From Gemmatimonadota bacterium (GTDB lineage: Bacteria > Gemmatimonadota > Gemmatimonadetes > Longimicrobiales > Gaopeijiaceae): a DNA stretch of 32,183 nucleotides. Both the position numbers and the translations under genes were made by a program. Location of the stretch: NCBI GenBank assembly GCA_009844885.1, contig VYAQ01000162.1:1-32183 (forward strand), read 5' to 3'. Position 1 is the stretch's first letter, and every line of letters starts with the position of its first letter. Under the pieces are notes generated by a model that ran no database searches, was not told where the DNA came from, and saw nothing but the letters and a program-made list of their open reading frames with translations. Positions 31,207-32,183 of the stretch are shown piece by piece.

Positions 31207-31626
31207 CTACCGCGACCGGTCCGGCGACTCGTCGTTGACGCGGAACAGCCGCGGCGCGCTCAGAAGCGGGTCGGCGATTTCGACCAGCGTTCTCGGGAAC
31301 AGGGTATCGGGAGAAGGCGTTTCCATCCGGAACATGCGTTCCCTGCACTGCTTCACCCTGCGAAAGCCCGTATAGGACGAGAAGCCGAGCGCACCGCTGC
31401 CGACCGCGGCGAATCTCACATTGTCCCCGTCGGAACTGGTGAGGGCCGTGACGAGAAAGGCTCCGGCGCCGACGGCGTCCAGGAAGGGAAGCGCCCGCTC
31501 GATGGTGCACGATTCAGGGGGTACCGGTTCGTTGGCGGGGATGAAGTCCGGCGGTCCGTCCACAAAGGCCAGCGAGCAGCCCGATGTGAACGTCAGGGCC
31601 GCGCCCAGCAGAACTCTGGTCAACAT
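31207..31626 (-). CDS. Small lipoprotein, unknown function
   Basis: A 139-residue exported protein. The signal peptide (RVLLGAALTFTSGC) ends at Cys17, a lipobox-like site. Two further hydrophobic stretches (about 46-66 and 73-89) may be membrane-associated. ATG 31626 is set by GGGAGG 5 nt upstream; the 16 extra residues possible upstream are poor. The C-terminus is charged (VNDESPDRSR). I recognise no family. It is the first gene of a two-gene unit with the FAD oxidase. The 31627-31745 spacer separates it from divergent imuA and is AT-richer than average. Confidence 0.65.
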   Translation of the reverse strand: MLTRVLLGAALTFTSGCSLAFVDGPPDFIPANEPVPPESCTIERALPFLDAVGAGAFLVTALTSSDGDNVRFAAVGSGALGFSSYTGFRRVKQCRERMFRMETPSPDTLFPRTLVEIADPLLSAPRLFRVNDESPDRSR

Positions 31627-31707
31627 TGGGCCTCCCGACTGAGGGGAATACATGCGGCTCAGGGTGATCCCCAAGCCGCCCTAACAATGGGGCGAACCCG
31701 GTTGGAT

Positions 31708-31736
31708 TTGCTATTACGGGTTTTATTCGGTATCTT
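31708..31736 (+). promoter_or_regulatory. Probable promoter of imuA
   Basis: TTGCTA (31708-31713), 17 nt, TATCTT (31731-31736); each matches four of six consensus bases. Transcription should start close to ATG 31746, so the message may be leaderless; no ribosome site is seen. A GAAC-CCG-GTTG near-palindrome lies just upstream but its spacing does not fit a known LexA box. Confidence 0.45.
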
Positions 31737-31745
31737 GTCCGACTC

Positions 31746-32183
31746 ATGATCACTGTAGCGAAGACGAAGCGCGCGGAGGGGGTGCCGGGCCGGCGGCGGG
31801 ATGCCGCCGAAGCACTCCGCCGGACGATCCGCGGAATCGAGGAAGCCGGATCGCCCGAGCAGCCGCGTTTGCCGTTGGGCGTTCCCGAGATCGACCGTGC
31901 CCTCCCGGGTGGCGGGCTGCGCCTGGGCTGTATCCACGAAGTGGCGGGGGACGAGGCCGCCACCGGGTTTTGCGCGGCCTTGCTGGCGCGTGTATGGGGC
32001 AACCGGCAGGGCGCGCTCCTGTGGCTCGCCCAGGACGACGACCTGTACGCGCCCGGGCTGGTCCGCTACGGGATCGGCGTGGGACAGCTGCTGGTCGTGT
32101 CGGGGCTGCGCCGCCGGGACGACATGCTGTGGGCCATGGAGGAAGCGCTTCGCTGCCGGGCCGTGCGGGGGGTGGTGGCCGAG
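31746..32183 (+). CDS. imuA: ImuA-like translesion-synthesis accessory protein, N-terminal part
   Basis: The frame is open from ATG 31746 to the end of the window (146 codons). The order LPLGVPEIDRALPGGGLRLG, IHEVAGDEAAT, GALLWLAQDDDLYAPGLVRY and LRRRDDMLWAMEEALRC is that of ImuA (SulA/RecA-like proteins) found upstream of imuB and dnaE2; in such operons ImuA helps error-prone DNA repair after damage. Full length is expected to be about 220-270 residues, so roughly half is missing. Neighbours downstream, probably imuB and dnaE2, are outside the window. The Walker motif is degenerate, as usual in ImuA. Confidence 0.8.
   Translation, partial: MITVAKTKRAEGVPGRRRDAAEALRRTIRGIEEAGSPEQPRLPLGVPEIDRALPGGGLRLGCIHEVAGDEAATGFCAALLARVWGNRQGALLWLAQDDDLYAPGLVRYGIGVGQLLVVSGLRRRDDMLWAMEEALRCRAVRGVVAE

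Noticed and set aside
31693-31705. GAAC-CCG-GTTG near-palindrome upstream of imuA as a LexA box
   Set aside because: The spacer is 3 nt where Gram-positive-type boxes need 4, and the second arm is imperfect, so I do not call an SOS box.

Overview
The window is about 32 kb of gene-dense, very GC-rich bacterial chromosome. A SusC/SusD-type TonB receptor pair, a small TonB-plug lipoprotein, many secreted or lipid-anchored enzymes (Tat and Sec signals), DUF3179 and LVIVD-repeat proteins and a multicopper oxidase together suggest Gemmatimonadota, perhaps a marine or host-associated lineage. This is inferred from gene content only; there is no rRNA here. I see no tRNA, rRNA, CRISPR array, transposase or prophage gene.

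Layout. Positions 1-1729 (minus): a MoaD/ThiS-like ubiquitin-fold protein, a YkvI-like membrane protein, and the start of a Tat-exported protein cut by the window edge. 1965-2673 (plus): an overlapping MNT/HEPN pair (type VII toxin-antitoxin layout). 2693-3745 (minus): an Asp-box beta-propeller. 3841-6065 (plus): a DCC thiol oxidoreductase overlapping a Met-rich multicopper oxidase. 6077-8229 (minus): DUF3179 protein, two two-TM membrane proteins and YbjQ, tightly packed. 8288-9106: proC, then a 57-aa minus-strand ORF. 9371-11427: an LVIVD-repeat secreted protein and a 208-aa exported protein. 11437-12591 (minus): a Tat-lipoprotein NAD-epimerase homologue. 12685-15339 (plus): a MATE transporter and an amidohydrolase lipoprotein. 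15323-20349 (minus): SusC, SusD and a frameshifted TonB-plug lipoprotein, preceded upstream (20669-22594) by an S9 peptidase lipoprotein. 22701-29802 (plus): a small His/Cys-motif exported protein, one ABC ATPase and four DUF3526/NosY-like permeases in two pairs. 29774-31626 (minus): a lipoprotein and a D-lactate/glycolate-type FAD oxidase. 31746 to the end (plus): the start of imuA.

How the genes may work together. SusC, SusD and the S9 peptidase look like an outer-membrane uptake and peptide-degradation module. The multicopper oxidase with its DCC partner, and the His/Cys protein with the NosY-like ABC genes, suggest metal or redox work in the envelope. The ABC locus is the best candidate for an undescribed system: one ATPase serves two non-identical permease pairs, and the second pair has its own AT-rich operator-like island (26778-26818).

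Non-coding structure worth noting includes an octamer tandem repeat sharing 19 identical bases at two gene junctions (243-266 and 10768-10791), a 33-bp imperfect repeat at 1835 and 3801 on either side of the MNT/HEPN-propeller segment, a hairpin whose arms carry the stop codons of two convergent genes (11424-11440), a perfect 16-bp GC hairpin after susD (15703-15745), and several apparently leaderless starts.
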